NCBI GenBank assembly: GCA_945888535.1
Contig: CAMDAN010000119.1
Coordinates: 1-6,262, forward strand
DNA: 6,262 nucleotides
From: Bordetella parapertussis
GTDB lineage: Bacteria; Pseudomonadota; Gammaproteobacteria; Burkholderiales; Burkholderiaceae_C
Direction: 5' to 3'
Part shown: positions 1 through 6,262 of the stretch, piece by piece
Layout of the letters: each line of letters begins with the position of its first letter
Position numbering within the stretch: the first letter of the stretch is position 1
The notes under the pieces: model-generated
Database searches by the model: none
What the model was told of the DNA's origin: nothing
What the model saw: the letters and a program-made list of their open reading frames with translations, nothing else
Translations under genes and position numbers: made by a program

Positions 1-1330
1 TGCGCGCTTCGGTGACGAGTGGCACGGTAGTTGAGCGACGACCGCCAAAAATAAACGCATCAATAGGCACGCCGTTGGCATCTTCCCACGCGCTGTCTAG
101 CGCAGGGTTATTGCCTGCTGCGACCGTAAAGCGAGAATTGGGGTGGGCGGCTTTGGCGCCCGTTTCTTTGGCGATGGCAGGCGTCCAGTCCTTGCCTTGC
201 CAGTCGATCAAATGGGCAGGTAAAGCGCCACTGTCTTTTTCCATGCCTTCCCACCACACGTCGCCATCATCGGTCAGCGCCACGTTGGTAAAAATCACAT
301 TCTTGTTGAGGCTGGCCATGCAATTGGGATTGGTGTGGTAATTCGTTCCTGGGGCGACACCAAAGTAACCCGCTTCGGGATTGATCGCATACATCTTGCC
401 GTCTGCGTGCGGCTTGATCCAAGCGATGTCGTCGCCAATCGTGGTGACCTTCCATCCCTCAAAGCCTTCTGGTGGTACCAGCATCGAAAAGTTGGTTTTA
501 CCGCAAGCGCTTGGGAAGGCTGCGGCAACGTGGTATTTTTTTCCTTCGGGGTTGCTGACCCCTAAGATCAACATGTGTTCCGCAAGCCAGCCTTGGTCGC
601 GACCCATAGTTGAGGCAATGCGCAAGGCAAAGCATTTTTTCCCGAGTAAAGCGTTGCCGCCGTAGCCTGAGCCATGAGACCAAATTTCGCGGGTTTCAGG
701 AAAATGCACGATGTATTTGGTTTTGTTGCAGGGCCATTTCACATCGGCTTGACCGTCAGCCAACGGTGCGCCAACAGAATGCATGCACGGTACAAAAGCC
801 CCGTCCGCACCGAGCACGTCATACACAGCTTGGCCCATGCGCGTCATGATGCGTTGGTTGACGGCGACATACGCGCTATCGCTTAACTCAATCCCAATGT
901 GGGCGATGTGTGAGCCCAAAGGGCCCATCGAGAAAGGCACCACGTACATGGTGCGCCCTTTCATGCACCCGTCAAACAAGGGGTTCAAAGTCGCCCGCAT
1001 CTCTTGGGGCGCCATCCAGTTGTTGGTGGGACCGGCGCTTTCTTTGCGCTCGCTGCATATATAAGTGCGGTCTTCTACGCGGGCAACGTCGGTGGGGTCA
1101 GAGCAGGCGAGAAAACTATTGGGCCGTTTGGCTGGGTTGAGTTTTTTGAAAGTTCCCGCATCCACCAATTGTTGGCACAGGCGTTGGTACTCTTCCTCGG
1201 AGCCATCGCACCAGTGAATGGCGGCAGGTTTGCACAAGGCCGCCATATCGGCAACCCAAGCGATCAGGCGGGCGTGTTTGACATAGCTGGGCGCATTGAG
1301 GCTAAGCCCCTGCATCGTGGGTGAATTCAT
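1..1330 (-). CDS. pckG: Phosphoenolpyruvate carboxykinase (GTP), N-terminal ~443 residues, truncated by window edge
   Basis: This cytoplasmic enzyme interconverts oxaloacetate + GTP and phosphoenolpyruvate + GDP + CO2, the entry step of gluconeogenesis from TCA-cycle carbon. I translated the minus strand from ATG at 1330 and found 443 codons without a stop down to position 2; the rest lies outside the window (family length is about 600). Family hallmarks are in order: VARVEDRT near residue 82; SGYGGN substrate loop at 221-226; LLGKK (228-232) and AEHM (250-253) carrying the probable Mn ligands Lys231 and His252; the kinase P-loop FPSACGKTN at 272-280 with the mobile-loop Cys276 and Lys278; GDDIAW at 299-304 with the metal-binding Asp pair; and the nucleotide-binding FIFGGRR at 426-432. 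These identify the GTP type, not the ATP type. The start is supported by AGGAG six nt upstream. The gene is divergent from the DUF1338 gene. The reading frame is intact wherever visible. Confidence 0.97.
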   Translation of the reverse strand, partial: MNSPTMQGLSLNAPSYVKHARLIAWVADMAALCKPAAIHWCDGSEEEYQRLCQQLVDAGTFKKLNPAKRPNSFLACSDPTDVARVEDRTYICSERKESAGPTNNWMAPQEMRATLNPLFDGCMKGRTMYVVPFSMGPLGSHIAHIGIELSDSAYVAVNQRIMTRMGQAVYDVLGADGAFVPCMHSVGAPLADGQADVKWPCNKTKYIVHFPETREIWSHGSGYGGNALLGKKCFALRIASTMGRDQGWLAEHMLILGVSNPEGKKYHVAAAFPSACGKTNFSMLVPPEGFEGWKVTTIGDDIAWIKPHADGKMYAINPEAGYFGVAPGTNYHTNPNCMASLNKNVIFTNVALTDDGDVWWEGMEKDSGALPAHLIDWQGKDWTPAIAKETGAKAAHPNSRFTVAAGNNPALDSAWEDANGVPIDAFIFGGRRSTTVPLVTEAR

Positions 1331-1336
1331 CGCTAA

Positions 1337-1341
1337 CTCCT
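1337..1341 (-). promoter_or_regulatory. Ribosome binding site of pckG
   Basis: On the minus strand this reads AGGAG, six nt before the ATG at 1330-1328. It is a strong Shine-Dalgarno match and fixes the pckG start. Confidence 0.8.
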
Positions 1342-1504
1342 AAGTTTAAAAATCGTCTTTTCGCACGCCACCAAATAAAGATGGGTTGTGAAAACAAGAT
1401 TCCAAAGCGCATGCCGTAAGAGAAAAGTCAGCTTTTTGGGCTGCTGCGGGGGATTGATTTTAGGAACTGGTTCAGATGTTACAGAGCGATTACAGCCAAT
1501 AGAT

Positions 1505-1519
1505 ATGCAAAACTTGCAT
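1505..1519. repeat. Perfect 6-bp inverted repeat with 3-nt spacer, possible operator
   Basis: The sequence is ATGCAA-AAC-TTGCAT, a perfect dyad centred about 74 nt upstream of the DUF1338 start and about 180 nt upstream of the pckG start. Its size suits a dimeric transcription factor site, but no regulator gene is in the window and the regulator cannot be named. A 6-bp dyad can occur by chance in 255 bp of AT-rich DNA. Confidence 0.3.
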
Positions 1520-1585
1520 GGGGTTATGAGTTGACTAGATCTGGACGGCTTAAGGGCTTGATAGACTCGAAAAAAAGAGACCTCC

Positions 1586-2593
1586 ATGACATCAATCTTT
1601 GCCTTAGTCAGCGCCTGCTTGGGTCAGCACGCCACAAACACGCTTTTTTCGCAGATGGACATTCATCCTGCTTTGAACCAGGCCAGCGCGGGCAACATCA
1701 GCCGAGCGGAGCTGGCGCAGGCTCTGAATATGGTGTTGTTTCAAGGCTTGCTGGAGCGCGTTCCGGTGGGCAAGGATTACGTCGAGGGCGAGGTTTCGCA
1801 AAACCACCGAAAAATCGTGTTTGACCATGGCGCAGTGCGAACGGTGCGCTGGCCCTGTGGTCACTTGCCGCAAGGCGAAGAGGCGCTCATTCGTATTCTT
1901 CGGCCCCTGGGGTTTACGCTGGCAGCGACCTACCCTTTGCCCAAGCTCAACATGACCGGTCGGGCTTATTGCCATCAAGACTTTCCTCAAGATATTGCGC
2001 AGTTCTTTGTTTCAGAACTTCACCCAGAACAGTTTTCACCAACCTTCCAAGATGGGGTGACTCGGGTGTTGGCGAGTTCCAAAAATCCTCTGAATGAAGA
2101 AGACATGATCACCTTAATGCAGTTAGACCAAAAGTGCGAACTACCAATGCAGCAGGCTCTCAAGGCGCTGCCAAAGTGGGCGGCCTGTTTCGATAAGCAA
2201 CACGCCGATGTGGCGGTCAGCGATTACGAACTGTTGCTGGCTGAGTCGGCAGAAATGGCATGGATTGCGACTGAGGGCAATGCGTTTAACCATGCGACAG
2301 ACCGGGTTCAAGATGTTTATGGCGCAGCGCAACAACAGCGCCAGCTCGGACGGCCGATCAAAGACAAAGTGGAGGTTTCGGCAAGCTCTCGGGTGCGTCA
2401 GACGGCGTTTGTAGCCGCAAGAGTAGAGCGCAAGCTGACTTCAGCCGACGGCGTTGTTATGCGAAGCGTACCGGGATCGTTTTTTGAGTTGATCAGCCGC
2501 GACGTATTGCAAGCGGATCAGAGCTCCTTAGACTTGGCTTTTGATGCGGGCAATGCCACCGGGATCTTTGGAATGACCCGGGCGAATGCTTAA
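1586..2593 (+). CDS. DUF1338-family non-heme iron enzyme, probable 2-oxoadipate dioxygenase/decarboxylase-like
   Basis: DUF1338 proteins have a vicinal-oxygen-chelate-like fold. The characterised member HglS of Pseudomonas putida converts 2-oxoadipate, an intermediate of lysine degradation, with O2 to D-2-hydroxyglutarate, releasing CO2. This 335-aa cytoplasmic protein keeps what look like the key residues: DHGAVRTV at 80-87 giving metal-ligand His81 and, four residues on, substrate-binding Arg85; GNAFNHATDRV at 231-241 giving His236; and GSFFELISRD at 297-306 giving Glu301. These two His and one Glu form the expected Fe(II) triad. It is well short of the ~460-aa HglS, so it belongs to a shorter branch whose substrate I cannot confirm. 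ATG at 1586 has a modest AGAGA five nt upstream; Met24 (1655) is an alternative start. No other lysine-degradation gene is in the window, so the substrate stays an inference. Confidence 0.85.
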   Translation: MTSIFALVSACLGQHATNTLFSQMDIHPALNQASAGNISRAELAQALNMVLFQGLLERVPVGKDYVEGEVSQNHRKIVFDHGAVRTVRWPCGHLPQGEEALIRILRPLGFTLAATYPLPKLNMTGRAYCHQDFPQDIAQFFVSELHPEQFSPTFQDGVTRVLASSKNPLNEEDMITLMQLDQKCELPMQQALKALPKWAACFDKQHADVAVSDYELLLAESAEMAWIATEGNAFNHATDRVQDVYGAAQQQRQLGRPIKDKVEVSASSRVRQTAFVAARVERKLTSADGVVMRSVPGSFFELISRDVLQADQSSLDLAFDAGNATGIFGMTRANA

Positions 2594-2604
2594 GCCCGTG
2601 CCTT

Positions 2605-2633
2605 AAGCTTAGCGCTGCGCTAGGGCTTTCTTT
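2605..2633 (+). terminator. Probable intrinsic terminator after the DUF1338 gene
   Basis: Just past the stop at 2591-2593 the plus strand holds TAGCG-CTG-CGCTA (2610-2622). The outer arms AAGC (2605-2608) and GCTT (2625-2628) extend the stem past small bulges, and TTTCTTT (2627-2633) follows. The hairpin overlaps the last codons of the convergent peroxidase gene. The stem is imperfect and the T-run is broken by a C, so it may be only moderately efficient. Read on the minus strand no T-run follows, so it is not a clear terminator for the peroxidase gene. Confidence 0.4.
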
Positions 2634-3223
2634 AACTCCGCAACCAGTTTGCCATTCTCTGGGGTGGTGAAGCTGGTGTAACTGTCGATGACCTTGCCAT
2701 CGCGGCCGATCAAATACTTGTAAAAATTCCAGCGCGGCGGGGTGCCGCTGGCTTTGGTCAGTTCGGTAAACAAAGGGTTGGCCGACTTACCCATCACGGT
2801 CGATTTCTCGAACATCGGAAACTTCACGCCGTAGGTGTTAAAGCAAAAATCAGCAATCTCTTTGCCCTTGCCGGGCTCTTGCTGGCCGAAGTCGTTGGTT
2901 GGAAAACCCAAAACAACCAAGCCTTTGGAGCCGTAAGTGGCATATAGTTTTTCCAAGCCTTCGTACTGCGGAGCAAAGCCGCATTGGCTGGCCGTATTGA
3001 CAACCAAAATCACCTTGCCACTGTATTGGCAGAGGTTTTGGGGTGCGTCGTCTTGCAAACGGTTGAAGGTTTTCTGCAATAAAACCGGGCAAGCGCTTAA
3101 ATCAGCCTCTGGCGGAGTTGTTGTAGCCGCTTGTACAGAGAAGGCAAAAGCGCAACAGAAGCCCCAAGCGGCACCAAACAAAACGCGTAAGCGAAAGCAG
3201 TCCATTAAAGAGGCAAACTGCAT
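2609..3223 (-). CDS. Secreted-type glutathione peroxidase (thiol peroxidase of the GPX family)
   Basis: GPX-family enzymes reduce H2O2 and organic or lipid hydroperoxides using glutathione or thioredoxin. From ATG at 3223 the product is 204 aa. Residues 1-32 form a signal peptide: Arg-containing start, hydrophobic core, and a likely cut after SVQA. The GPX domain follows: NTASQCGF with peroxidatic Cys81; FPTNDFGQQEPG at 107-118 with Gln115; and WNFYKYL at 165-171 with Trp165 and Asn166, completing the Cys-Gln-Trp-Asn tetrad. The usual Cys of FPCN is Thr109; Cys127 in FCFNTYGVKFP is a possible resolving Cys. Mature Cys45 and Cys65 precede the core and could pair as a disulfide. The start is uncertain. 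ATG 3223 lies four nt past the upstream stop, suggesting translational coupling; ATG 3205 also leaves a good signal peptide; a TTG at 3247 would overlap the upstream gene and seems unlikely. Periplasmic location is inferred. Confidence 0.92.
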   Translation of the reverse strand: MQFASLMDCFRLRVLFGAAWGFCCAFAFSVQAATTTPPEADLSACPVLLQKTFNRLQDDAPQNLCQYSGKVILVVNTASQCGFAPQYEGLEKLYATYGSKGLVVLGFPTNDFGQQEPGKGKEIADFCFNTYGVKFPMFEKSTVMGKSANPLFTELTKASGTPPRWNFYKYLIGRDGKVIDSYTSFTTPENGKLVAELKKALAQR

Positions 3224-3227
3224 GGCC

Positions 3228-3371
3228 TTAGGCCATGGACACAGCAATAAAGGCCAGCAAGAACATCAAGACTGCGCCAACAACAGGTAAAACGATAGGC
3301 ATCATGGGGACGATTTCTTCAACTACGTCGGTGGTTTGGGTGTCGTTGTCGTGTGCGTGAGGTGCGGACAT
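3228..3371 (-). CDS. Small single-span membrane protein, unknown function
   Basis: I do not recognise this 47-aa product. From ATG at 3371 it has a polar N-terminus rich in His, Asp and Thr (MSAPHAHDNDTQTTDVVEE), then about 26 hydrophobic residues running almost to the C-terminus, which ends SMA. This looks like a single transmembrane helix with a short acidic, histidine-bearing tail. A weak AGAAAG lies six nt upstream; a longer version from ATG at 3413 would add 14 residues (MVLISLFVFSRKHS) and lacks a ribosome site. The stop at 3230-3228 is four nt from the peroxidase ATG at 3223, so the two are probably co-transcribed and coupled. A role as a membrane partner or unrelated envelope peptide is open. 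Support is the coherent membrane topology, the tight spacing and the promoter upstream. Confidence 0.6.
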   Translation of the reverse strand: MSAPHAHDNDTQTTDVVEEIVPMMPIVLPVVGAVLMFLLAFIAVSMA

Positions 3372-3463
3372 GGAGTGCTTTCTACTAAAGACAAAAAGAG
3401 AGATTAAGACCATTTTAGCGACTCAGAAGGAAAGCCCCCACAGAGAAAGGATGCAAAGATGTT

Positions 3464-3486
3464 GGTAACTTTTAAAAAAAGTTGCC
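3464..3486. repeat. Inverted repeat (10-bp arms, 3-nt loop) in the divergent promoter region
   Basis: GGTAACTTTT (3464-3473) and AAAAGTTGCC (3477-3486) are complementary apart from one T-G position, separated by AAA. The dyad covers the -10 box and much of the spacer of the minus-strand promoter candidate and lies 70 bp upstream of the 97-aa gene. It could be an operator. It is not a good terminator in either direction because no T-run follows the second arm. Confidence 0.5.
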
Positions 3487-3498
3487 AAAACGTGTCAA
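3469..3498 (-). promoter_or_regulatory. Putative sigma70 promoter for the small membrane protein and peroxidase genes
   Basis: Reading the minus strand, a perfect TTGACA (plus 3493-3498) is followed after 18 nt by TAAAAG (plus 3469-3474), a 4 of 6 match to the -10 consensus. Transcription would start near 3462, giving a leader of about 90 nt before ATG 3371. The -10 and spacer overlap the hairpin at 3464-3486. The -35 match is strong; the -10 is only fair. Confidence 0.4.
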
Positions 3499-3545
3499 CC
3501 AAGGGCCACGCTTGTGCGTCATAGATCCATGAAATTGATGGAATC

Positions 3546-3550
3546 TAAGG
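3546..3550 (+). promoter_or_regulatory. Ribosome binding site deciding the start of the 97-aa gene
   Basis: TAAGG sits five nt before the ATG at 3556. The in-frame upstream ATGs at 3514, 3529 and 3538 have no such site, so 3556 is preferred. Confidence 0.65.
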
Positions 3551-3555
3551 TAAAT

Positions 3556-3849
3556 ATGACAAAAACACCCATTCAGATGCCTGAAAAAGGGACCTACAAG
3601 TGGCAGTTGTTCAGCTATTGGTCTGACGAATACCGCCAAACCCGTGCCGATCACTCTGCTTACATCGCTCTGAATTTCGCTGGTGCTCTTGATGTCTGCC
3701 GTACCAAATTACAAAAACTCATGCAACACCACCGCCAGTTTGCCAGTGATGCAACCTCAGGCCCCAGCCATAACCGCGCGATCGCCCGCCTAGAAAACAC
3801 CTTGAGCGGTGCGGCCATAGCGTATGAAAGCAGTTTCAAGTTACATTGA
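3556..3849 (+). CDS. Hypothetical protein, 97 aa, unknown function
   Basis: I do not recognise a family. The product is soluble in appearance: no signal peptide or membrane segment. The N-terminal third is rich in aromatic residues (KGTYKWQLFSYWSDEYR at about 11-27). The middle (ALDVCRTKLQKLMQHHRQF, about 44-62) and the end (NRAIARLENTLSGAAIAYESS, about 73-93) look helical and amphipathic, with one Cys (Cys48) and His57-His58. Evidence that it is real: a TAAGG ribosome site at the right distance, a strong intrinsic terminator 20 nt after the stop, its own intergenic space, and no competing gene on the opposite strand. It is transcribed toward recQ and divergently from the small membrane protein gene. 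I see no clear promoter, so its regulation cannot be read from the sequence. Confidence 0.7.
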   Translation: MTKTPIQMPEKGTYKWQLFSYWSDEYRQTRADHSAYIALNFAGALDVCRTKLQKLMQHHRQFASDATSGPSHNRAIARLENTLSGAAIAYESSFKLH

Positions 3850-3869
3850 ATTGATCCATGCGATCCCCG

Positions 3870-3902
3870 AAAACCCTTGGAACACCAACCAAGGGTTTTT
3901 TT
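3870..3902 (+). terminator. Intrinsic terminator of the 97-aa gene, shared boundary with recQ
   Basis: A perfect 11-bp stem (AAAACCCTTGG at 3870-3880 with CCAAGGGTTTT at 3889-3899) closes an 8-nt loop and runs into seven T (3896-3902). The last Ts are part of the recQ stop codon (3901-3903 on the minus strand). On the minus strand the same stem ends in four T, so it could also stop recQ transcripts, less efficiently. Confidence 0.85.
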
Positions 3903-5742
3903 ACGCCACTGCAACGACGCGCAATACCTCTTGGGCGTAGGCTTCCAATTTTTTCACCCCCATACCGCTGATGCCTTGTAGGTCTTGTAGGCTTTGGGGC
4001 GCGCGTTCGGCAATGGCTGCGAGCGTAGCGTCATGAAAAATAACGTAGGCCGGTAAGTTATGTTCTCGTGCAATCTCCGCCCGCCACGTTTTGAGATCGG
4101 CATACCGAAGCAGGGCCAAAGCGTCGAGTTCGATCGGGGCTTTGGGTTGTGTGTTGATAGGCGTTTTACCTTTGCGAGGGGCTGGCAAAGAGACGGATTC
4201 ACGCAGGCGCACCGCAACGTCACCTTTCAACACAGCGCGGGACTTGTCTGTCAAAACCAAGGTATTGAACGCCTGAACATCCACCATCACGGCGCCCATC
4301 GCCAAAAGTTGACGCAACACGCCGCGCAGTTGAATCTCGCTCAAAGCGGCACCGACGCCAAAGGTACTCAAGGTGTCGTGACCATGTTGTGCGACCTTAT
4401 CGGTTTTTTTGCCACGCACAATATCCATCAGTTGCCCGGCCCCAAAACTGATGCCGCTAAGTTTCTGGATTCTGTAAATGGTAGAAAGCAACATTTGGGC
4501 AGCCGCGCTGCCGTCCCACACCGCCGGAGGTTGCAGGCAGTTATCGCAGTTACCGCAAGGCTGACTTGTCTCTCCAAAGTAAGCCAACAAACGGGTGCGG
4601 CGGCAGTCAGTCGCTTCGGCTAAGCCGAGCAAGGCTTCTAGTTTTCCGCGCATCACTTGTTTAAAAGCTTCTTCCGCAGGGCTCTCGTCAATCATTCGGC
4701 GTTGGTTGACTACGTCTTGTAGGCCGTAGCACATCCATGCGTTCGCAGGCAACCCGTCGCGACCCGCGCGGCCCGTTTCTTGGTAGTAGCCTTCGATATT
4801 TTTAGGCATGTCCAAGTGCGCAACAAAACGCACATCGGGCTTGTCAATTCCCATGCCAAAGGCAATGGTTGCCACCATGACGATGCCCTCTTCGCGTAAA
4901 AAACGGTCTTGGTTGGATTGGCGAACGCGACCCTCAAGCCCAGCGTGGTAGGGCAGCGCGTTGACTCCTGAATCCACCAAGGTTTGCGCAATATCTTCTA
5001 CTTTTTTACGCGATTGGCAGTACACAATGCCCGCATCGCCCGCATGTTCGCGCTCGATAAAACGCAAAAGTTGGGTCGTGCTGTCGCGCTTTTCAACAAT
5101 CGTGTACCGAATGTTGGGCCGGTCAAAACTGCTGATAAATGCCCGCGCTTCTTGGAGCTGCAAACGCTCCAAAATATCGGCGCGGGTCAGGTCATCGGCC
5201 GTGGCCGTGAGCGCCATGCGCGGCACGCCCGGAAACCGCTCGTGCAAAACGCTTAGGGCGCGGTATTCGGGTCGGAAATCGTGGCCCCATTGGCTCACGC
5301 AATGGGCTTCGTCAATAGCAAACAAGCTCAATTGCCCGCGTTCAAACAAAGACGCCAGTTGGGCTAAAAAACGCGGCGTCGTGATGCGCTCGGGGGCGGC
5401 GTATAAAAGCGTAATGTCCCCGCGCAGCAAAGACTGCTCGACTTGGTACGCCTCTTCACCGCTGAGCGTCGAGTTCAAAAAAGCCGCGCTCACACCGGCT
5501 TCATGCAGTGCGCCAACTTGGTCGTGCATCAAAGCAATCAAGGGGGAAATCACGATGGTGATTCCTAAACCAGCGCGCTGTCTGGCGATGGCTGGGATTT
5601 GGTAGCAGAGAGATTTTCCGCCGCCTGTGGGCATCAGCACCAAGGCGTCGCCCCCTGCGCCTACGTGTTCTACGATGGCTTGTTGGGGACCGCGGAATTG
5701 TTCATAGCCAAAAACTTCGTGGAGGATAGAGAGGTAATTCAA
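3901..5742 (-). CDS. recQ: ATP-dependent DNA helicase RecQ
   Basis: RecQ is a 3'-5' superfamily 2 helicase that unwinds forks, D-loops and recombination intermediates in RecF-pathway repair. The 613-aa product is close to the E. coli length and complete. In order: motif 0 [11 protein letters not shown] (11-21); Walker A MPTGGGKS (37-44, Lys43); DEAH (144-147) followed by the aromatic-rich loop [13 protein letters not shown] (148-160); motif III LTATA (178-182); helicase C-terminal domain with [12 protein letters not shown] (295-306) and motif [12 protein letters not shown] (321-330); zinc-binding Cys380, Cys396, Cys399 and Cys402; a winged-helix region around 410-500; and a C-terminal HRDC domain from about 535. 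The start codon is TTG at 5742: an in-frame TAG lies just upstream, and the next Met is within Walker A (residue 37). comM ends 24 nt upstream, so comM-recQ is probably an operon. Confidence 0.98.
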   Translation of the reverse strand: MNYLSILHEVFGYEQFRGPQQAIVEHVGAGGDALVLMPTGGGKSLCYQIPAIARQRAGLGITIVISPLIALMHDQVGALHEAGVSAAFLNSTLSGEEAYQVEQSLLRGDITLLYAAPERITTPRFLAQLASLFERGQLSLFAIDEAHCVSQWGHDFRPEYRALSVLHERFPGVPRMALTATADDLTRADILERLQLQEARAFISSFDRPNIRYTIVEKRDSTTQLLRFIEREHAGDAGIVYCQSRKKVEDIAQTLVDSGVNALPYHAGLEGRVRQSNQDRFLREEGIVMVATIAFGMGIDKPDVRFVAHLDMPKNIEGYYQETGRAGRDGLPANAWMCYGLQDVVNQRRMIDESPAEEAFKQVMRGKLEALLGLAEATDCRRTRLLAYFGETSQPCGNCDNCLQPPAVWDGSAAAQMLLSTIYRIQKLSGISFGAGQLMDIVRGKKTDKVAQHGHDTLSTFGVGAALSEIQLRGVLRQLLAMGAVMVDVQAFNTLVLTDKSRAVLKGDVAVRLRESVSLPAPRKGKTPINTQPKAPIELDALALLRYADLKTWRAEIAREHNLPAYVIFHDATLAAIAERAPQSLQDLQGISGMGVKKLEAYAQEVLRVVAVA

Positions 5743-5746
5743 GATG

Positions 5747-5751
5747 TCCTA
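5747..5751 (-). promoter_or_regulatory. Ribosome binding site of recQ deciding a TTG start
   Basis: The minus strand reads TAGGA, four nt before the TTG at 5742-5740. The in-frame stop TAG (5751-5749) overlaps this site, which rules out any start further upstream. Confidence 0.75.
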
Positions 5752-5766
5752 TTGTCGGGCCGTTTG

Positions 5767-6262
5767 CTAAGCGTCCTTGGCGGTGCGGCGGTACTGCATT
5801 GCTTCAGCAACATGGGCAAGCGCCGTGGTGGGCGAGCCGGCCAGGTCGGCAATGGTGCGGGCAATTTTGAGGGTGCGGTGGGTTCCTCGCGCAGACCAGC
5901 CAAGTTGAACGGCTGCATTTTTTAAGAACGTTGCCGCTGCAGGTTCGAGTTGCACGTAGCGGTCGATGTCTGCACCTTGCAGGACGTGGTTGGCTTGGTT
6001 CTGACGGGCAAGCGCACTATCTCGCGCTTGGGCGCAACGCATACGAATCGCTTGCGTGGATTCACCTGGAGCCGATCCAAGTAGCTCGTGGGCTGGCAGC
6101 GCTGGAACTTCTACATGCAAGTCAATGCGGTCCATCAAAGGCCAACTGAGTTTGCCTTGGTAACGGCTGACTTGGTCGGGCGTACAGCGGCAGGGCCGCG
6201 CGGCCTTGCTCGCTCCGAGGTAACCGCAAGGGCAGGGGTTCATGGCTGCGATCAGTTGAAAG
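5767..6262 (-). CDS. comM: ComM / YifB family AAA+ ATPase (Mg-chelatase-like), C-terminal part, truncated by window edge
   Basis: ComM is a cytoplasmic hexameric AAA+ helicase that drives branch migration of the heteroduplex during natural transformation, extending integration of incoming DNA. About 164 residues are visible, roughly the last third of a ~500-aa protein; the frame continues past the window edge, reading FQLIAAMNPCPCGY, a ComM/YifB signature, so the ATG at 6243 is internal. The Cys-rich CPCGYLG...CRC segment is followed by PLMDRIDLHVEVP, the conserved segment with the DRID motif. The rest matches the Mg-chelatase C-terminal helical domain (GWSARGTHRTLKIARTIADL near the end). The Walker motifs lie outside the window. 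The stop is 24 nt from the recQ start in the same direction, which suggests co-transcription of two recombination helicases. Confidence 0.95.
   Translation of the reverse strand, partial: FQLIAAMNPCPCGYLGASKAARPCRCTPDQVSRYQGKLSWPLMDRIDLHVEVPALPAHELLGSAPGESTQAIRMRCAQARDSALARQNQANHVLQGADIDRYVQLEPAAATFLKNAAVQLGWSARGTHRTLKIARTIADLAGSPTTALAHVAEAMQYRRTAKDA

Larger units (their letters stand above)
1331..1585. other. Divergent intergenic region between pckG and the DUF1338 gene
   Basis: About 255 bp separate the two divergent start codons, so promoters for both genes should lie here. It is more AT-rich than the flanking genes. For pckG I can point to a minus-strand TAAAAT (plus 1457-1462) as a possible -10 box, but no good -35 sits at the right distance. 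For the plus-strand gene there is a TTGACT at 1531-1536, but it also lacks a matching -10 at 16-18 nt. An 84-codon open frame on the minus strand across this space shows no family signature and I do not call it a gene. The clearest structural element is the dyad at 1505-1519, listed separately. Confidence 0.6.

Noticed and set aside
12..1324. Several 70-109 codon plus-strand frames
   Set aside because: All are shadows of pckG, whose minus-strand frame is open from 1330 to the window edge with every active-site motif.
1423..1436. AAAAG-TCAG-CTTTT inverted repeat upstream of pckG
   Set aside because: A 5-bp AT-rich stem is expected by chance, and no GC-rich stem supports a terminator or riboswitch.
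1333..1587. 84-codon minus-strand open frame across the pckG/DUF1338 intergenic region
   Set aside because: No family signature, no ribosome site, and it fills the space needed for two divergent promoters.
1604..1990. 128-codon minus-strand open frame
   Set aside because: Antisense to the DUF1338 gene, whose metal-binding motifs are intact; the antisense product shows no domain.
3224..3247. Upstream TTG start (3247) for the peroxidase
   Set aside because: It would overlap the small membrane gene by 20 nt, uses TTG without a ribosome site, and adds residues ahead of a signal peptide that is already complete.
4060..4623. 187-codon plus-strand open frame
   Set aside because: It lies wholly inside recQ on the opposite strand; recQ has all its motifs and this frame has none.
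4961..5605. 214-codon plus-strand open frame
   Set aside because: Antisense shadow of recQ, with a low-complexity Ser/Arg-rich product and no recognisable domain.
1..6262. CRISPR arrays, insertion sequences, tRNA or rRNA genes, prophage or defence genes
   Set aside because: I saw no regularly spaced repeats, no transposase or integrase signatures and no tRNA-like structures on reading both strands.

Overview
The window reads as ordinary chromosomal DNA from a proteobacterium, most likely a betaproteobacterium of the order Burkholderiales. The basis is the closeness of the protein sequences to families as I know them there (GTP-type PEP carboxykinase, a secreted-type glutathione peroxidase with an extra Cys pair, ComM and RecQ), not a database search. 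Base composition is moderate in GC. The genes are tightly packed, and I see no mobile element, CRISPR array, rRNA or tRNA gene.

Layout. Positions 1-1330 (minus) hold the N-terminal ~443 residues of GTP-dependent phosphoenolpyruvate carboxykinase (pckG), running off the left edge. A ~255 bp divergent intergenic region follows, with a small perfect dyad (1505-1519). Positions 1586-2593 (plus) encode a 335-aa DUF1338 protein related to 2-oxoadipate dioxygenase/decarboxylase. It ends 15 nt from the convergent stop of a glutathione peroxidase (minus, 2609-3223). The peroxidase lies directly downstream of an unrecognised 47-aa single-span membrane protein (minus, 3228-3371). A 142-184 bp divergent region has a good minus-strand promoter candidate and a hairpin. 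A 97-aa protein of unknown function (plus, 3556-3849) ends at a clear intrinsic terminator (3870-3902), whose T-tract overlaps the stop codon of recQ (minus, 3901-5742). Upstream of recQ, the C-terminal third of comM (minus, 5767-6262) runs off the right edge.

How the genes fit together. comM and recQ look like one transcription unit of two DNA-remodelling helicases, and recQ appears to start at TTG. The small membrane protein and the peroxidase look like a translationally coupled pair at the cell envelope. pckG and the DUF1338 gene are divergent and could share control: if the latter acts on 2-oxoadipate, its product would feed the TCA cycle, from which PEP carboxykinase draws carbon for gluconeogenesis. 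That link is inference. I found no convincing evidence of a wholly new system. The least explained items are the two small genes (47 and 97 aa), the hairpin between them, and the real substrate of the short DUF1338 enzyme.
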